From Saccoglossus kowalevskii (taxonomy: Eukaryota; Hemichordata; Enteropneusta; Harrimaniidae), in the NCBI RefSeq assembly GCF_000003605.2, contig NW_003120425.1, forward strand, positions 201,405 to 238,757: a stretch of 37,353 nt of DNA. Direction: 5' to 3'. Shown in pieces: positions 1-10,974 of the stretch (positions are counted from its first letter, which is position 1; the number at the start of each line of letters is the position of its first letter). The notes below the pieces were generated by a model. The model saw only the letters and a program-made list of their open reading frames with translations. It was not told the origin of the DNA and made no database searches. A program made the position numbers and the translations under genes.

Positions 1-580
1 GTTATTATTCCTCGTGAATATACACACCAGAAAGCGAGTTGTGTAAACATTTTTCCAGGTCAGTTTCATTCATTATTTTGTGACACAGCAACGCTAAAAT
101 ATTTGTCATCAGCTTTTGTTTTTGCCAACTCACCCTGGTCAACAGGCAACGTTTCAATAATTGGGGCCATACAGTTTTTTCATACAGTCTGTAAAATGTG
201 CCAAGCAGTTTAGCATTTATTTTACAAAATTGAGCTTAACATGAACAAAAATATGGGAGTTTATAACAGATTATTCGAACATTTAATGCATGACCATTAT
301 TGGCAGCAAAACGAGCAATTTAAATAAATTGACACATAAATGGCTTGTCTCACGACTAGAGCGATAATATGAGATGTTGCAATGTGAGACTTCTAATTTC
401 CCGTTGATTAATGTGACCAGTATCAATGTATTGTGTAAGTGTGTTAAATCTGAATATAGAACTTTATGTGTTAAATAAATACGCCTGGTTTATTTATAGG
501 TTATAATGAGGTTATGAGTAAACGATTAGACAATGTGACATGAACTATACCCAATACACAGATTGGAAGACGAGAAACAA

Positions 581-676
581 GGAATACACCGAGAAAGGGA
601 TTGCTGTGTGTAGATAGCCGGCAACACAAAGAATACACTGAGAAAGGGATTGCTGTATGTAGATAGCCGGCAACAC
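581..676. repeat. Two-copy 49-bp tandem repeat
   Basis: Two near-identical units lie head to tail with a period of 49 bases. The first runs from GAATACACCGAG at 582 and the second from GAATACACTGAG at 631, and each ends in AGCCGGCAACAC. Only a few bases differ between the copies. No coding role is visible. The surrounding 1-1194 stretch is otherwise featureless and belongs to the intron or flank downstream of gene B exon 2. Confidence 0.85.
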
Positions 677-1194
677 ATACAGAAGCGAAAAAGTCCTAAA
701 AAGTAAAAGTAATACACGCTAAGGCACTCACAAGAGAGATATGTTAATATCGAACCCACATCTATACTCTGTGGAAAACATTTAATTAACCGCAGCATTA
801 CACGTGAAGTTGACCAAAAGACAGATAGATAAACTATAAACATAATGTTCAGCTACTTACCACACGAGTATCGTATTAGATGACTTAATGATTAAATGAT
901 CATAGACACTCGTCATTCGTAATTGATTGACTTATTCGTGACATTGTTTTATATTTAGATTAAACAGATTTAGTATATTATCGTTGTACCTTTTCTTTAT
1001 AATCTGAACAATGTTATAGACATTTAAGCTCAAGGCTGGAAATACATAGTAATGACATCAATACATTTGTATGGATTAAATGTGAATGCTTGCAAGCGAC
1101 AATAATTTCATTCAATGCAGTATTGAATACGTATTAACTATTCAATGATTATCGCTGATATAAATTATATTGGTGGTCCTGTAATAATACTTAC

Positions 1195-1470
1195 ATCTAT
1201 TCAGAATAAGAGACAGCAGGGGTGCATGACTAATATCCCATTCTTCATAATACATGATGTATGATTTAGTTTGATCATATCCTCTATGGAATACACTCAC
1301 ACTATTAGATGTTACTTCTCCTTGAATTTTCATACTTAACGTTTTTGGGGCTACTGCTGGAGCTTCCAGAATTTCATAAACGAATATGACAGTTGTGCGT
1401 AAGTTCATTAATTTCACTTCTATAGATCCACTATCACATGTTTCCCAGTCTGCAGTCATTTTAAAGGCAC
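1195..1470 (-). CDS. Gene B exon 2: N-terminal domain of a secreted vWD-family protein
   Basis: This is an internal exon of 276 bases on the minus strand, phase 1 at both ends. It is preceded by the acceptor TACTTGCAG and followed by the donor AGAT|GTAAGT. It encodes 92 residues beginning, after the split codon, with AFKMTADWETC. The pattern DW-x-TC-x-x-G-x-IEV-x-L followed by TVI is shared with exon 2 of gene C at 27127-26707, as are the position after the signal-peptide exon and the phase. Beyond that the two exons diverge strongly, and this one is about 48 codons shorter. The last complete codons are followed by a T that would make Cys with a phase-1 GT start, as in gene C. The next exon lies left of the window. 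The function of this domain is not recognised; secretion is inferred from the upstream signal peptide. Confidence 0.72.
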
Positions 1471-1669
1471 CTGCAAGTACATTATAAATATTTCAGGTGT
1501 AAATCTCATGTAAGTAAGTCTCCATGTATGCAACTGATTGAGTTTGTGTACTGAAATTCAAACCTTTCGCGACGTGTAAAAAACAATTCCCCAAAATTGT
1601 GAATATGGTCACTTTAAATCATGAGTACATGAGTAATAAACAGAATCGACCAAAACAACTTTAAACTTA

Positions 1670-2660
1670 TATATTGTTGTAAATAAACGTGCCTAATCGA
1701 ATACACTTTCCATGGTGATAAAATGGCTAATTATTGCTGAACAACTATGCTGCGACTCGTTAATTCCACCTTTGAAGAGTGTTCATAGTATTCATATAAT
1801 AATAATTGTTTCTTGATACATGTATATTTTGCTGCCACTCTTCCATCAAGGTACCATACCAACACTAGTTCCTCCAGGGGAAGTTTGTGGTGTAAGGCAT
1901 ACAGGTTTAATACTAAACTAGCTCACATTATAAGTATACCACTCATTTATGGTAATTAACATAAACACAACCCGTGATTCAATATTTTCGTTGCAATGGT
2001 TCAAGCGTGTTTTGATTAAATAAAACAATAAGTGAATAGTGCTTCCTCTATTTTGTATCACAACATTTATATTGCTTTGACTAGACACGCATTTAGGAAA
2101 ATGTTTCCTTCTAAAACATTTATTGAAAAGCGTTTATTATCACAACGGTTTTAAAAAGAGCAGTATTTCAAAAGTGCTTCCATGGACAGATATTGATTTT
2201 GTTTTACAAAAATGCAATCACTAGGCGATACCGGCTTTCACATGAAGCACAATCACGACATTGAAAAGAGATTATATCAGACACAAATTTAAAGTGATTT
2301 AAAACAATTATGTACCCTTCAAAACAAAGTGAACAAAACCAACATCTATGGTGTATATAAAATGTCCTAATTGAATACTTTTTATATGATAATGAAATGG
2401 CTAATTATTGCTAAACAACTATGCTGTGACTCTTCAATTTTTGCTTCAGGGAGCTTGGGGTTTTGTTTTTGCGTCCACTTTCAATGGGCTTACAGCTTAC
2501 AGCAGTTTTTATGTAATATTAAATGTTTTTCAAAACTTGTGTGACCTTCAATGTCCCATCCCAACACTAGTTTCTCTAGTTTTAATACTAAACTAGTTTG
2601 CAATACAAGTACACGAAACAGCATATGGTAATTGACAATATACAAATTGTTTTCAGATGC
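1670..2660. repeat. Diverged tandem duplication, period about 660 bp
   Basis: The stretch around 1690-1765, which contains ATGGCTAATTATTGCTGAAC, recurs at about 2395-2435 as the same phrase with GCTAAAC. Later parts also match in order: CAACACTAGTT and TTTAATACTAAACTAG near 1860-1920 recur near 2563-2595, followed by a shared TATGGTAATT. The copies differ by indels and many substitutions, so the duplication is old. A 62-codon open frame inside copy 2 (2408-2596) is not supported as a gene. It lies in the first intron of gene B. Confidence 0.6.
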
Positions 2661-3238
2661 CTAATACTTCCACACTATCATAACTAAGCTTCATTTAATT
2701 GTTGAGCACCTGAACCATATAGAGAACATGAAACATCATTTAACACAGAGGAAATCAGTGACGCTTTCTCCACTTTAAATACAGCGCCAATAGTTCTCCA
2801 GTTACCCGACACTTGTTAAGATGAGATGAACAAATAAATTAGGGTCGCTTCATCAGCTCCAATTAACAGCAACAAGCAGCAGCAGTTTGTGACCACACCA
2901 TTGCATGAAGATCAGTTTTATTTCTACACGACAGTTTACAGTTTCACAATATCCCACACTAGCCAACATAACTGTTTCACACTCGTACAAGTCTCCCCAG
3001 AAACGAAACAGATTTATATAAGTTGGATTATTGGTGGTATAATAGAACCATATGTATATCGCTCAGAGTAAAACGAGTACTCAAACACTAGAATAACTAA
3101 ATTCACAAAGTCATTGCCAATAGTTTCTCTTACATTACACTTATAAATCATGACAGGTATGATAAAAACATCAAAAACAATAAGTTCATTATCTATCCAT
3201 TCAATAGACCCTTTGCACAATCTAACCTGAAGTGTATA

Positions 3239-3250
3239 TGCGCATGCGCA
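3239..3250. promoter_or_regulatory. Perfect NRF-1-type palindrome
   Basis: TGCGCATGCGCA matches the NRF-1 palindromic consensus, which is typical of TATA-less animal promoters. Just downstream lie an ETS-like GGAAGT at 3289-3294 and CGCCATTTCG, which resembles YY1. A donor-like CG|GTAAGT follows near 3340. The site could drive a plus-strand transcript through 3300-4000. It stands out in this AT-rich background, but function is inferred from motif match alone. Confidence 0.4.
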
Positions 3251-3270
3251 ACAATATGCAAATCGCTAAT

Positions 3271-4020
3271 TTGACCTAGATACTAGTAGGAAGTAAACTC
3301 GCCATTTCGAGGACGTGTATTTTCTACGAAGTAAACGGTAAGTTTTATCTTGTACTGTCTTTGTTGTGACTCTGTTTTTTTATGCAATTCAGCATTAATT
3401 CATCGAGCATGAACTATAGAATAGCTTGAATGCAATATTTGAGTCAGAACGGCAGTTAAAACGGTTGAATTTTAGCGATCATATTCACCGACTCGTTGAA
3501 AACAGCTAGCTACGGTCTAGCCCTTGTTCATGGCACAATCCGGCTGTCAGTGTCTGCAGTTGAGAAAAGACAATGATCTCACAAATTAACAATGTCAATA
3601 TTTGTAAGCATTTTTTTTCTGTTTTCGACCTCTTTTCATTTCGGACATCGTCTCTTTGCCTATGCATGACGTTCTGATATTGCACAGTTCCGGTAAGACA
3701 ACAAATTCTTATTATGGTATTCTCAGCTATTTTTCTTCATCTGTAAAGGTGTAATAAATTAATAGTAAAGCGATAATGCTATTCTGCTGTGTCCCGGGCT
3801 GTAGCAGTCAAGCCAAACCACGCAAAGGGAAACCGTATGGAGACGATGTTTCGACGAGATCATTTTTGTTGCCTCCGACCATGTGTCCATTTATTTCTTT
3901 GGGATTCTTTCACGGTTTTCCTCTTTACTTTATCGATTTCCGTAATGTTGGTATTGTGTACCATAGCGAATGCGATGTAAACACAGTATGAGTAGCACTT
4001 CCGCATAGCATCTAGGTCAA
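3271..4020. mobile_element. Candidate 750-bp DNA element with 24-bp inverted ends
   Basis: The left end (3271-3294) begins TTGACCTAGAT and ends GGAAGT. The reverse complement of 3997-4020 begins and ends with the same bases. By eye 20 of 24 positions agree. No immediate target-site duplication is evident, although ATATGCAAAT occurs just outside both ends in direct orientation (3254-3263 and 4037-4046). The interior carries a short frame whose start resembles a THAP zinc finger. A non-autonomous relic of a P-element-like transposon would fit. A host promoter with a chance inverted repeat is the alternative. Confidence 0.35.
3776..3991 (+). pseudogene. Short frame with a THAP-like start (fragment)
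   Basis: The 71-codon frame starts MLFCCVPGCSSQAKPRKG. The Cys-Val-Pro-Gly-Cys spacing is that of the first zinc ligands of THAP (C2CH) DNA-binding domains, which occur in P-element transposases and related host proteins. No second Cys-x2-His pair is seen at the expected distance, and the rest is low-complexity hydrophobic sequence. At best it is the first piece of a THAP domain whose continuation has been lost or is spliced elsewhere. It lies inside the inverted-repeat element at 3271-4020. The call is weak. Confidence 0.22.
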
Positions 4021-4408
4021 CTCGTATATATTAATGATATGCAAATGAAACATCCGGGACATTCGTGAGATTGTGCAAAACGTCTATAATCAACAATGAT
4101 ACATGGGCGAAGCTCATTCGAGTACACATGAAGTTTCACTGTGCGCTATTGATGTAGGAAAGATTTATCTGCAACAAGTCTAATAATCGATCAGATAACA
4201 CTTATCATAGTAAATTTGTCCAAGTGAGAAAATAACATTCGGTGCATAGTTGTACAATTTGGGCATGATATATCCACCATCCTACTGTGGTGATTTATAT
4301 TTTCATGTATTTCGGTGAGGCCGCTTTTCGCAGCCAAAGCGACTTCCAATGGTGATCCCTGGATGATCCACACCTGCTCGTAACTAGTCATGATCAGGTT
4401 CATTCGTA

Positions 4409-4785
4409 TGTTAGGGAATTAGTGATAGGAACAACTGGCTGATATAATGGTCGACTATGGAAGTTGGTTAAGTCAACGAGGCACCAATAAGTATGAGAGT
4501 TATGTCCCGACATCCGGGGCAATTAATCTGACATTATGGCGTGTTGAGTACTTTGCGTGATTGGCTATATGTGTGAAGGCCACGCCTTAGAGTCTTTTAA
4601 CTTCTCTGTAATTAGTTAACAGTTGGAATGTGAATAAAACCGATCTCAGTTAGTTGCGGCAAGCCCACGAGCGAAGGGAGTCAGTCGGGGTGCGGCCGAG
4701 AAGCACCGCGGCTGAGACAAAAAGTGAAACGATACGATTATCTGTGTGTCTTTGTTCGATAGAAAGGTGGAGAATTCCCCGAACT
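4409..4785 (+). repeat. Candidate LTR with adjoining primer-binding-like site
   Basis: The stretch starts TGTTAGGGAATTAG, contains AATAAA at 4633-4638, and has a relatively GC-rich tail around 4640-4730. It ends near CCCCGAAC, and TGGTACCTCTGAAG follows at 4786. TGG immediately after the end is the usual start of a tRNA primer-binding site in LTR retroelements. There is no second LTR, gag or pol frame in the window, and the flanking five bases do not match. It would therefore be a truncated element rather than a clean solo LTR. The identification rests on layout only. Confidence 0.3.
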
Positions 4786-5609
4786 TGGTACCTCTGAAGT
4801 GAAGGTTAGTAACACTCGATTTAATCGATTACTACTCTCTAGCTAAAATATATCAGAAAATGCCATAATATCAGTGCAATGTGTACCAAGAGTTATTATA
4901 ATGCTATACATTTGAACAACAGTACATTAATGGAAAATCTAACTGTCAACTAGTTTATGAGCATTTAAAAATGTATTGATTGCGTTATTTTAGGAATGAG
5001 GTGAAACTTAAGAAGCATCAAATATAGACAGTATTCGTTCTAATCAAAATATGTTATTATATTCCAAATCAGCTCAATTACTTTAATGAAGAGTTATTGT
5101 ATAATGTACACAATTTTGATACATTTTGATAAATATTTTGATAAATAGCTACAGCTACGCCTTCAAAACCGTAGACGATTTTGGCCCGATCATCAACAAA
5201 ACATCACCCGTATCCTGGGCAAGCGACTGGAAAAAGATGACGGTGTTCGGTCAAATCGGTGTATATTGTTGTATGTGGGTTCATAAGATAATGTTATTAA
5301 GTGATAACATCGTTTGCTGTCTAACTGACATCTGACTGACAATTGGTGCATCCTGACGCAATGCGGGGAAATAAGCAACCCCTTGCGTAAAGAGCGTATT
5401 GAAATATGAAGACAAAATTCATCAGGTCAATGAGACGAACAATTCACTAACAGTGTAAGTATGCACCACCATCAACCACTCTGTACACGTGGTGGTACCA
5501 GCAGGTGTCCGGAATGGGTAAGCGTACCCTGCTAGCATGCTACACCGTCAAGATGATACCAATAACTGCAGAAGCATGTAAATATCTGGGCAAGTTGTAC
5601 AATATTTTA

Positions 5610-6960
5610 TAGTGAGTCATATCCGGAAATACTGTCTTTCATCATTCGTGAGACAGATATGTCAAATTTGAAAATTAAATGCTTGTATCTTCAAAAAACC
5701 TTTTAATAGTTCTAACAAGCACTGATTGTGAGCTTTGAAGCCAGTGAGCTGTGTCTTACCCGGAAATCGTTGTACAAAACACACGCTCTAGAATATATAA
5801 GACGCTGTGATATATAGATACCATGAGCTGGAGTTGATGGAATATTGCTAGACAAATAAGGATAATTTCAAAATCAAAATTATCCCTTGTGTCATACAGC
5901 TTAGTATATAGACAATTCGGTCAAATCAAGGTAGGAAGCAGAATCCATGTTCTGAGTGGTCTTTTTAATTTTTAAAGGATAAATCAGGTCTAGATATTTC
6001 GAAATACCCTGATTATTGTAGCTCAACAGATCATCAATGTATCTGTATGTGTTGTTAAAGCGCTTTGCAAGTTGTTTCTTCCCTGACTGATGCAGAGGCT
6101 GCATAAAATCTGCCTCATATGAATATAAAAATAGTTCAGCAAGAAGTGATGCACAGTTTATACCCATAGGAATACCAACAGTTTGTCTAAAAGTCAAGCC
6201 ACCAAATTTGACAAAGATATTATCAATGCCAAAAGTGATCATAGATGTAATAGCATCTTCTGTATATTTATTTCTAGCATCTTCATTGTTACTAAAAACA
6301 GTTTTGTGTAATAACAATAAACTTATACCTACGACTGTCATTCTTGTTAAAGAAGACTTGTTGCACAAGAGATGTTAATCTAGTTTTAAGTTTATCATTA
6401 GGAATTTTAGTGTACAATGTATAAAAATCAAATGTATGAATAGAACTGTACCCAATGTTGTACTGACCTTGCAAGATATCTAACAGTTCTATTCAATTCT
6501 TAAGTATCCACTTTTGGTTGAGGCCAGTAGTTTCATAAACTTTGCCACAATAGCAAAAAATACAATTTTTAATGGTAGACAGAATGATGGTTAACAATTG
6601 TGACAAGCGTTTAGTGGTACATTTGCAAGAACCTGCTATATAAAGTTGTTTGTATGGATTCTTGTGCAGTTTTGGGATCCAATACAAACAAGGCAGCACT
6701 CTGTCCTCCTGTCGTACCAATACCAAACTGATGCAAAACATATATGTTATATATATATCTTCATCTGGTAAGCGGGAGAGACTATAGATTGTGTTGTTCG
6801 CATCTGTATGTGGTAGCAATTTATTAATTAAGCATTTGATGTAATAATGCTTGCAGATAAAAATAATGTTGTTAGATGCTTTATCTGCTGGAAAAATCAC
6901 ATACTTATCTTGTATAGCTTTCAGACAATCACTAACAGCTGAATCTAACAGCTCGAATAC
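5610..6960 (-). mobile_element. Decayed Penelope-like reverse transcriptase
   Basis: Read on the minus strand, three overlapping frame fragments follow the order of a metazoan reverse transcriptase of the Penelope-like type. They are FPADKASNN near 6895-6865, YWIPKLHKNPYKQLYIAG near 6690-6635, TFDFYTLYTKIPNDKLK near 6435-6385, GIPMGINCASLLAELFLYSYE near 6180-6115, and the catalytic YIDD at 6030-6041. Similarity continues through YDTRDNFDFEI at about 5912-5880 and, in a shifted frame, to about 5610. The element is broken by a stop after WILKN near 6493, a frameshift near 6300-6370, loss of sequence before the IFVKFGG stretch, and further shifts and stops below 5900. No GIY-YIG endonuclease is visible. 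The right edge meets a repeat that recurs at 36215-36330, so insertion was into existing family DNA. Confidence 0.8.
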
Positions 6961-6961
6961 T

Positions 6962-7080
6962 ATTTCGATTGAAATATCTTTTTTTCGACTTTAAAATAAA
7001 TAAATAAATTTAACTTAGAATTAACCTCTATAATTATAATTAGTTACTTTATTTTCTATTGTCCGGAATATAAATCTTGT
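6962..7080. repeat. Copy of 0.12-kb block shared with 12345-12420 and 36215-36330
   Basis: Phrases such as AAATATCTTTTTTTC, ACTTAGAATTAACCTC, TAATTAGTTAC and TTTTCTATTGTCCGGAATAT recur in order at 36225-36330. A shorter match lies at 12395-12420. The block abuts the decayed signal-peptide exon at 7088-7147 on one side and the Penelope relic on the other. It marks a boundary between tandem units of the gene family. Confidence 0.7.
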
Positions 7081-7087
7081 ACTCTCA

Positions 7088-7147
7088 TGCTCCAATTCTG
7101 TTATAAATCACCAGCCCTAGAACAATTATATAAAAAAAATACTTCAT
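7088..7147 (-). pseudogene. Gene A relic: decayed signal-peptide exon
   Basis: On the minus strand, ATG at 7147 opens a 20-codon hydrophobic sequence, MKYFFYIIVLGLVIYNRIGA. It is a clear homologue of exon 1 of gene C (MDKIYIIVLGLVLYNSNGA), with the shared core IIVLGLV-YN. In gene C the exon ends GCAA|GTAAGT; here the same place reads GCATGAGAGT, so the GT donor is lost and an in-frame TGA follows. The TATA box and the leader conserved between genes B and C are also missing, because sequence right of 7150 jumps to a region matching about 34910 onwards. The exon is therefore a dead paralogue stranded in gene B's first intron. Confidence 0.75.
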
Positions 7148-7179
7148 ACTAGCACTATTATTTGGCACGGCGGAATTGA

Positions 7180-7705
7180 CTATTTGAAAGAATTAGATAT
7201 GTCCAGATATTGCAATTTAGGCCTAGACACAGACACAATAGAATACATGCAGGACAGATATTGGAACATTCAAGAACAATAACAACGTAGAAATAATATA
7301 CCGCGCCAAAAAACCACTGGTCTTACTTTCTGTCATCTCGCATTCTTCTATAACGTTTTTCGTGGAATCGTATCCCCGAATAAATAGCAATATCATTCAC
7401 TTACTTATCTAGCAATGCTAAACTGAATTTGCTTGGAGTATCATTGAAAAATATCACATATTCAATTATGGTCAAATAATTAGTACAGTGTTCCGCACCT
7501 TATTGGTAAAAGTAGTTATTAATATTTGACGAAGACTAGGATTTTTGTTTACCTGCCATACATGTGAAAGGGGTCGATTGATGTTAATCAATTTCCGTTA
7601 AATTTTGCAATTTAATTTTTATTATTATTTTTCAACAGCAGCTACATTGTGAAATAGATCAGGCAAATGATTTTTCGTCATATACACACAGAATAAAATT
7701 GGACA
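7180..7705. repeat. Upstream block duplicated at 34905-35335
   Basis: Matches in order include CTAGACACA and ACAATAGAA near 7224-7243 and 34928-34949, AATAATATACCGCG near 7294 and 34988, GGTCTTACTTTCT near 7319 and 35017, and the phrases around CGAATAAA near 7375 and 35080. Identity is moderate with many small indels. Together with 7088-7147 and 8107-8925 it shows that the 5' region of the gene C type was duplicated as one segment. Copy A then carries about 400 extra bases at 7710-8106 that are absent from copy C, and nothing recognisable is seen in them. Confidence 0.75.
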
Positions 7706-8106
7706 TCTTCTCAGGATGGCAACATATTATCTGGGGAATGACTGGTTATATAATTGCTGTCCTCTATGTTTATTTTTCGGAGCGGCGCACACTTAGGTAT
7801 GTCAAAACCGGAGAACTCACTGTGTAATCTAAAATTTGTCTTGTATGTGTTTTGATTATGATTTAGAAGGTGGTTGTGGTGGTGGTCGGGGTGTGAGTGC
7901 TCATAAATGTATAAAACATTCCAAAAATACAAAACAATAATGTAATGTTACTCTAGCTCTGCTTTTGTTAGTATATAAGAATATTGTACTTGTATGTTAA
8001 TCCTGCATTAAAGACTAGTTAAAATAAATACCTATTAAAATATAAATGATATATTCGTATGCTGCTTAAAGTAGCTGCCGGTAGCATGAAATAAACCTCG
8101 TAATAT

Positions 8107-8925
8107 GCTTACTAATAATACACACTGTATTATTGCATATCGTTGTCTACCTGAATGTCACACAATGTTATCTACATAAGTCAAAGCATTACCAAGTTTC
8201 AATGATTTTCATGTGTGTTTGTTTTTGTTTTGTCGGAATTACATGTGGGAAAAAAAAACAGGAAGATAGCTTTAGGACAGCGGTCGTGCCTAACAATGGT
8301 GCACAGGTCAATTTACACCGCCATTTTGAATCTATTTTATTATTATTTTTATAATACCTACCCTATGTTAGCTTTATTGTAAACCTATATAACGCCAATT
8401 TCGTATTATTACCAAATTAATTGTTATAATTGTTTGTAATCCATATTTCGTCTGAGAGATTTGTTAGTTCTCGTTGGTTCATGATTCATAAATAACTCTT
8501 ACCCGATTTGCATCTGCGATGTGAATGCTTTGTTGCGATGACATGAGAGATTATGAAACCGGGTGGTACACACCCTGTTCTAATACTGCCAGCTCTACCA
8601 TTATATAATTTTCCATTACGCATCATCGCTAATATATTCACTATTTTCCTAAAATTAAACTTAATTTCAAGAACCGACCTCAGTTCAATATTCTAGTTTA
8701 ATATTAATATCAGTATTTTTAATTAAATTGTAATTAAGATTCATATAAAATAACTAGAGAATATATGACGCACATTAGAAAAACCAACAAACGAGAACAG
8801 AATATGCATATCATATATGTCATTTGAATAAAACATGAATACACAACCATATATTCATCGATAAAACAATTGAGTATTGTAATATTATACTATGTTAGTG
8901 CTGTTGGCATTAGTAGAGAAAAGGT
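8107..8925. repeat. 0.8-kb dispersed repeat, copy A
   Basis: This copy starts TACTAATAATACACACTGT and ends near TTAGTAGAGAAAAGG. Landmarks shared with copies B (10975-11790) and C (35340-36065) include GGTCGTG, GTTTATTGTAAACCTAT or its variants, ACCCGATTTGCAT, CCAGCTCTACCATTATATAATTTT, GACGCACATTAGAA and CAATTGAGTATTGTAATATTATAC. It has no intact coding frame. A poly-A run at 8249-8258 interrupts one frame. The repeat sits upstream of the signal-peptide exon relic in the same relative position as copy C. Confidence 0.85.
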
Positions 8926-10962
8926 GCAATATCTTTATTTTCTACTCTGGCCATTGGCCTTATGTACAGATACAAATAAATACATAATAAATTAGATTGA
9001 AATGGTTGCATAAATAAGTGAAGAAAAACAAATATAAAATCATAATACACAGAATTTGAATAACTAAGTGTTCTCTCCAAGCATAAGTTGTCGTACTCGA
9101 AAGCTATAAATATAAATTTACCCAGGTGTAATTGTACAAATGTGGTTTGATTCTGAAATAATGAAATAAACTGGATCTCTGTAGGTGGGGAGTAATAATA
9201 CTGTGCAATAAACTTCAACCTTAGGAGGTTATATTTGGAACATACTAATGTGAAGTGGTATTCATCCGATCAATTACATTACAGCCAAAAAGGCACAACC
9301 TTTGAGTACGTGGAGTACCACGGCCCTATCCTTTTCAATTTGTGCACGGGACGAGATCCTTAATTTCTGAATATTGCAGAAGACTGTCCAATATTTGTTA
9401 GATATTTCTTACATGATAATTCATGTTTCACCTTACAATAAGTTACAAGTTTGGGACTTCTATTAATTTCAGAGGTCCAATCTTGTCTGGAAATATCAAA
9501 GCACCTCTGTTTAAACAGTTCCTGTAATACACCAGAATTACCTACATATTGGTCAATCCAAATATGTCCAAAACCATATTTATAGAGAAGATTTTTAACT
9601 GTAAATGCCCAGCAGATAGTATCCGCTCCTGTCATATTAATTTGAAATTTATACGATTCTTTTTTAGATATGTGGAGAAACATCACTTATAATTTTTAAC
9701 CAAAAACGAATAATTTCAACATTTACATGCAATATGCATGGATAACATGGATAACGCCGTCCCAATTCCCCCCTAACAGCGGAATTAGTGGCAACAAAAC
9801 TAACACTTCAATAATAACATCATTAATATCAGAATAACATTTAATATCAGATTGTTTGCCCCCAAATAGCACTACCGTAGAGGAGAATTGGATAGAAATT
9901 TACAATCAAATATACGAAAAGCAACATCAGGTGGCACACCACCCAGATTCCGTAACTTTTTTTCCAAACAAAAAAGTGCTTTACCAGCCTGTTGAGAAAC
10001 ATATTTTTGTGCCTGATGCAATTTCGTAGAACTGGAAAGTATACCCCCCCCCAATAATTATATTTTGAAACAATTTGAATGTTTTTACCCTTCCAAAACC
10101 ATTTTCCCTGTTCTGTTAAGCGACCTCCTTTCCGAAGAAACAATAATTTTAGTTTTCTTAAGGTTCACTGTAAGTCTCCACTTTGAACAATAGTCTGCCA
10201 AATTATTCAAAAATCGTTGTAAACGAACAGGTGTACTACTAAACAGAGCCAGGTCATCTGAATACAACAAGTAACACAATTTTAAAGCACACAGGTAAAC
10301 TACAGTTGTATAACCTTGTCCAAAAGTTATATGAAGGTCATTAATGTAGAAGCAAAATAAAAGAGGTGAAATCACAGAGCCCTGTTGCAAACCCATACTA
10401 ATATTAAAGTAGTTAGTTTTCCCCCAGGGAGTTTGCACTGCCGCCTTTACATGCTGGTACATTGAATATAAGGAAGACCGGTCTTCGATAACTTGTAAAA
10501 CAATGAGAAATGATGTACCCTACCGAAGGCCTTCTCATTGTCTACAAATGCACAATAGAAACGACCTTTTAACTGAGAGACATATTTTTTCCACAAGAGT
10601 AGGTAATGTGGTTCTATGTTTCTGGAAATCACTTTGTTCTTCCAGAATTTCATTATAATGTTTTAACCAGGTATTTAACCTATTACGTAATATACTTATG
10701 ACGTTGATTAACATAATACTACTGTAATTACCGGGGTCATCCTTTTCCCTTCTTGTATACAGACGATATTAATCCCCTACCCTATTCATCAGAAAAGATT
10801 CCCTGGTCAAATACATTGTTGTATGAAACAAATAACATTTCATTAATCTCTATGGGAGCATTTTTCAAAAATTCTGTGGGTATGCCATCTGGCCCTGGAG
10901 CTTTAGTTTTCTTTAATTTATTTTAATTTTCCCTAATTTCATCCAGAGAAATAGACCTCAAA
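8925..10962 (-). mobile_element. 5'-truncated, decayed LINE (non-LTR) retrotransposon
   Basis: The minus-strand fragments follow a LINE reverse transcriptase. They are KTKAPGPDGIPTEFLK near 10910-10860, YKKGK and DPGNYSSI near 10765-10720, FCAFVD-like YCAFVDNEKAFGRVHH near 10560-10510, GLQQGSVISPLLF near 10390-10350, catalytic YSDD at 10253-10264, and NLKKTKIIV near 10165-10140. C-terminal sequence follows (GFGHIWIDQYVG near 9580-9545, LFKQRCFDISRQDW near 9520-9475), then a CNVI-DEYHF-type stretch near 9285-9245 and a last conserved piece, KFIAQYYYSPPTEI, near 9215-9170. The 3' end near 8928 has an AATAAA signal. Stops and frameshifts occur throughout, and the endonuclease region is absent. 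Direct copies of an 0.8-kb repeat flank it. Confidence 0.82.
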
Positions 10963-10974
10963 ATCTAATATGGA

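Noticed and set aside
841-880. Donor-like GTGTG|GTAAGT on the minus strand left of gene B exon 2
   Set aside because: The nearest upstream AG would give a 23-base exon, which does not fit the phase-1/phase-1 hinge pattern.
5126-5335. Plus-strand frame with exon-like composition (FKTVDDFGPIINKTSPVSWA) after AAATAG
   Set aside because: No family is recognised, no donor with consistent phase is evident, and no partner exons are visible. It could be an exon but this cannot be supported.
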